Source: Halichoerus grypus
Taxonomy: Eukaryota > Chordata > Mammalia > Carnivora > Phocidae
Direction: 5' to 3'
Assembly (NCBI RefSeq): GCF_964656455.1
Contig: NC_135714.1
Coordinates: 164,874,243 to 164,938,242 of the forward strand
Length of the DNA stretch: 64,000 nt
Shown here: positions 62,669-64,000 of the stretch, piece by piece
How positions within the stretch are numbered: position 1 is the stretch's first letter
How the letters are laid out: the number at the start of each line of letters is the position of its first letter
Notes under the pieces: model-generated
Told to the model about the DNA's origin: nothing
The model's database searches: none
The model's input: the letters and a program-made list of their open reading frames with translations, nothing else
Program-made: the position numbers and the translations under genes

Positions 62669-64000
62669 GACTTCCATGCAAAAGTGGGGCCGCAGTGCTA
62701 GCTTCATGAAACAAGTGGGGAGTCGTGTTCTGTCTTCTGCCGGGGCCTGAGTCCCACACGGAAAATGGGTCTGGACTCCCTTGCAGTGCTCTCACGCACG
62801 CCCACGACAAAATGCTGCCACCCTCAGGAGCAGCTGTTTTACCTGCAGCACAGGCTCTCAACCGAGTTTTTCCTTCGAGTTAGGTGGCTGTGTTTAAGCC
62901 TGCACACACACCCTGGGCAATGGTACTAGCCCCATAACCATGATGTGATTTGAGAGCTGCCTTCTGTACCGGCCTGTCTCTCCCCGATATTACGATATTG
63001 AAACCGTCCCAGGGCTCTCAGCCACAGTACACCCTAAACTGCTTCGCCCACACAGAGGTCGACGGTAGCTAAAGCACGGCTTCTCTACAGTGTTGTTTCT
63101 TCGAGTTAGAACGCTAGCTATTAGACTTCCATGCAAAAGTGGGGCTGCCGTGCTAGCGTGATGAAACACATGGGGAGTCGTGTTCTGCCTTTCGCTGGGG
63201 CCTGAGTCTCACTCGCAAAAAGCTTTGGACTCCCTTGCAGTGCTCTCAGGCACGCACACAACAAAATGCTTGCACCCTCAGGAGCAGCTCTTTTACCTGC
63301 AGCACAGGCTCTCTACCGAGTTTTTCCTTCGAGTTAGGTGGCTGTGTTTAAGCCTGCACACACCCACGGGGCAACGGAACTAGCCCCATAACCATGTAGT
63401 GAGTTCAGATCTGCCTTATGTGCCAGCCTGTCTCTCCCCCGATATGATGAAATGGAAACCGTCCCCAGGCTCTCAGCCACAGTACACCCTAAACTGCTTC
63501 GCCCACAGAGAGGTCGACGGTAGCTAAAGCACGGTTTCTCTACAGTGTTGTTTCTCCGAGTTAGAAAGCTAGCTGTTAGACTTCCATGCAAAAGTGGGGC
63601 CGCAGTCCTAGCTTCATGGAGCAAGTGGGGAGTCGTGTTCTGGCTTCTTCCGGGGCCTGGGTCTCACAAGGAAAATGCTTTTGGACTCACTTGCAGTGCG
63701 CTCACGCATGCACACAGCAAAATGCGTCCACCCTGAGGCATGGCTCTTTTAGCCGAAGCAGGAATTCCCTACAGAGTTGTTCCTTTGAGTTAGGTGGTTG
63801 GCTTTAGGCCTGCAGGCACCCCCGGGGCAAGGGCACTAGCCTCATCAACCAGAGGTGACTTGAGAGCTGCCTTCCGCACCGGCCTGTTTCTCACTCCATT
63901 TCACGTCTGGGACCCTTTCCCCGGTCTCTCGTACACGAGCAGGGTCAAATTCCTCCTGCTTCAGGAACGGCAATGTTAACTCAAGCGCAGTCACTCGAGA

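Larger units (their letters stand above)
1..64000. repeat. macrosatellite / higher-order tandem array, ~5.34 kb unit, 12 copies
   Basis: The same ~5.34 kb sequence recurs head to tail from the first to the last base, always on the same strand, with nothing between copies. Copies differ by scattered single-base changes plus one variable (TA)n tract. The window contains neither edge of the array, so its full length and chromosomal place are unknown. The unit carries no credible gene; its open frames are all short (115 codons or fewer), overlap one another on both strands and follow the satellite monomers. Long, gene-free, highly homogenised arrays of this kind are known from mammalian centromeric, pericentromeric, subtelomeric and X-linked macrosatellite regions; the sequence does not say which applies here. 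Confidence 0.98.
58739..64000 (+). repeat. array unit 12 (partial, cut by the window end)
   Basis: The unit runs off the window after 5262 bases. Judging by the 10-repeat TA tract, about 78 bases are missing. T at 59497 is shared only with unit 6, six units away. A private G lies near 62424 in the L1 3' UTR. No sign of the array ending is visible. Confidence 0.96.

Noticed and set aside
1..64000. CRISPR array or bacterial repeat system
   Set aside because: The repeat is thousands of bases long with no unique spacers, and the L1 with its target-site duplication marks a mammalian genome.
1..64000. tRNA, rRNA or SINE sequences
   Set aside because: I saw no tRNA-like A and B boxes with a cloverleaf, no rDNA motif and no carnivoran tRNA-Lys SINE with its CT-rich part and tail.

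Overview
The whole 64 kb window is one head-to-tail tandem array. A unit of about 5.34 kb is repeated 11 complete times and a twelfth time in part, with no flanking sequence on either side. Units start at 1, 5341, 10681, 16019, 21357, 26693, 32029, 37369, 42711, 48053, 53393 and 58739, with lengths 5340, 5340, 5338, 5338, 5336, 5336, 5340, 5342, 5342, 5340, 5346 and at least 5262. Units 1 and 2 differ at only about ten positions by eye. All length differences come from one (TA)n tract. This is a macrosatellite, or long higher-order satellite, of a eukaryote. I see no gene that is likely to be functional.

Organism: each unit holds the 3' end of a LINE-1 retrotransposon (the ORF2 C-terminus plus a long purine-rich 3' UTR), so this is a placental mammal. 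The wording of the 3' UTR is what I remember from carnivoran, especially caniform (dog, bear, seal, mustelid), L1 families. That is recall, not a search. I do not recognise the satellite itself.

Layout inside a unit: apart from the L1, the unit is built from diverged monomers of about 228 bp in types A, B, C and D. A and B alternate as dimers of 454-456 bp. The order, starting in the previous unit, is A-D-C-(AB)x4, then truncated A-C-(AB)x4. Each half is the same 11-monomer (about 2.5 kb) block. The second half lost about 395 bp (most of one A and all of D) and gained the L1 in its second AB dimer. The L1 is 5'-truncated, lies on the + strand and is flanked by a perfect 16-bp target-site duplication, so it entered once, before the array expanded.

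History: variants shared between neighbouring units are out of phase with the unit boundary chosen here. This points to unequal exchange with breakpoints inside the unit, overlaid by short gene-conversion tracts. Many variants are CpG transitions. The short open frames in the window are chance frames in satellite DNA. The only protein-derived stretch is the last ~74 codons of L1 ORF2, and the TA tract moves it in and out of frame from copy to copy.
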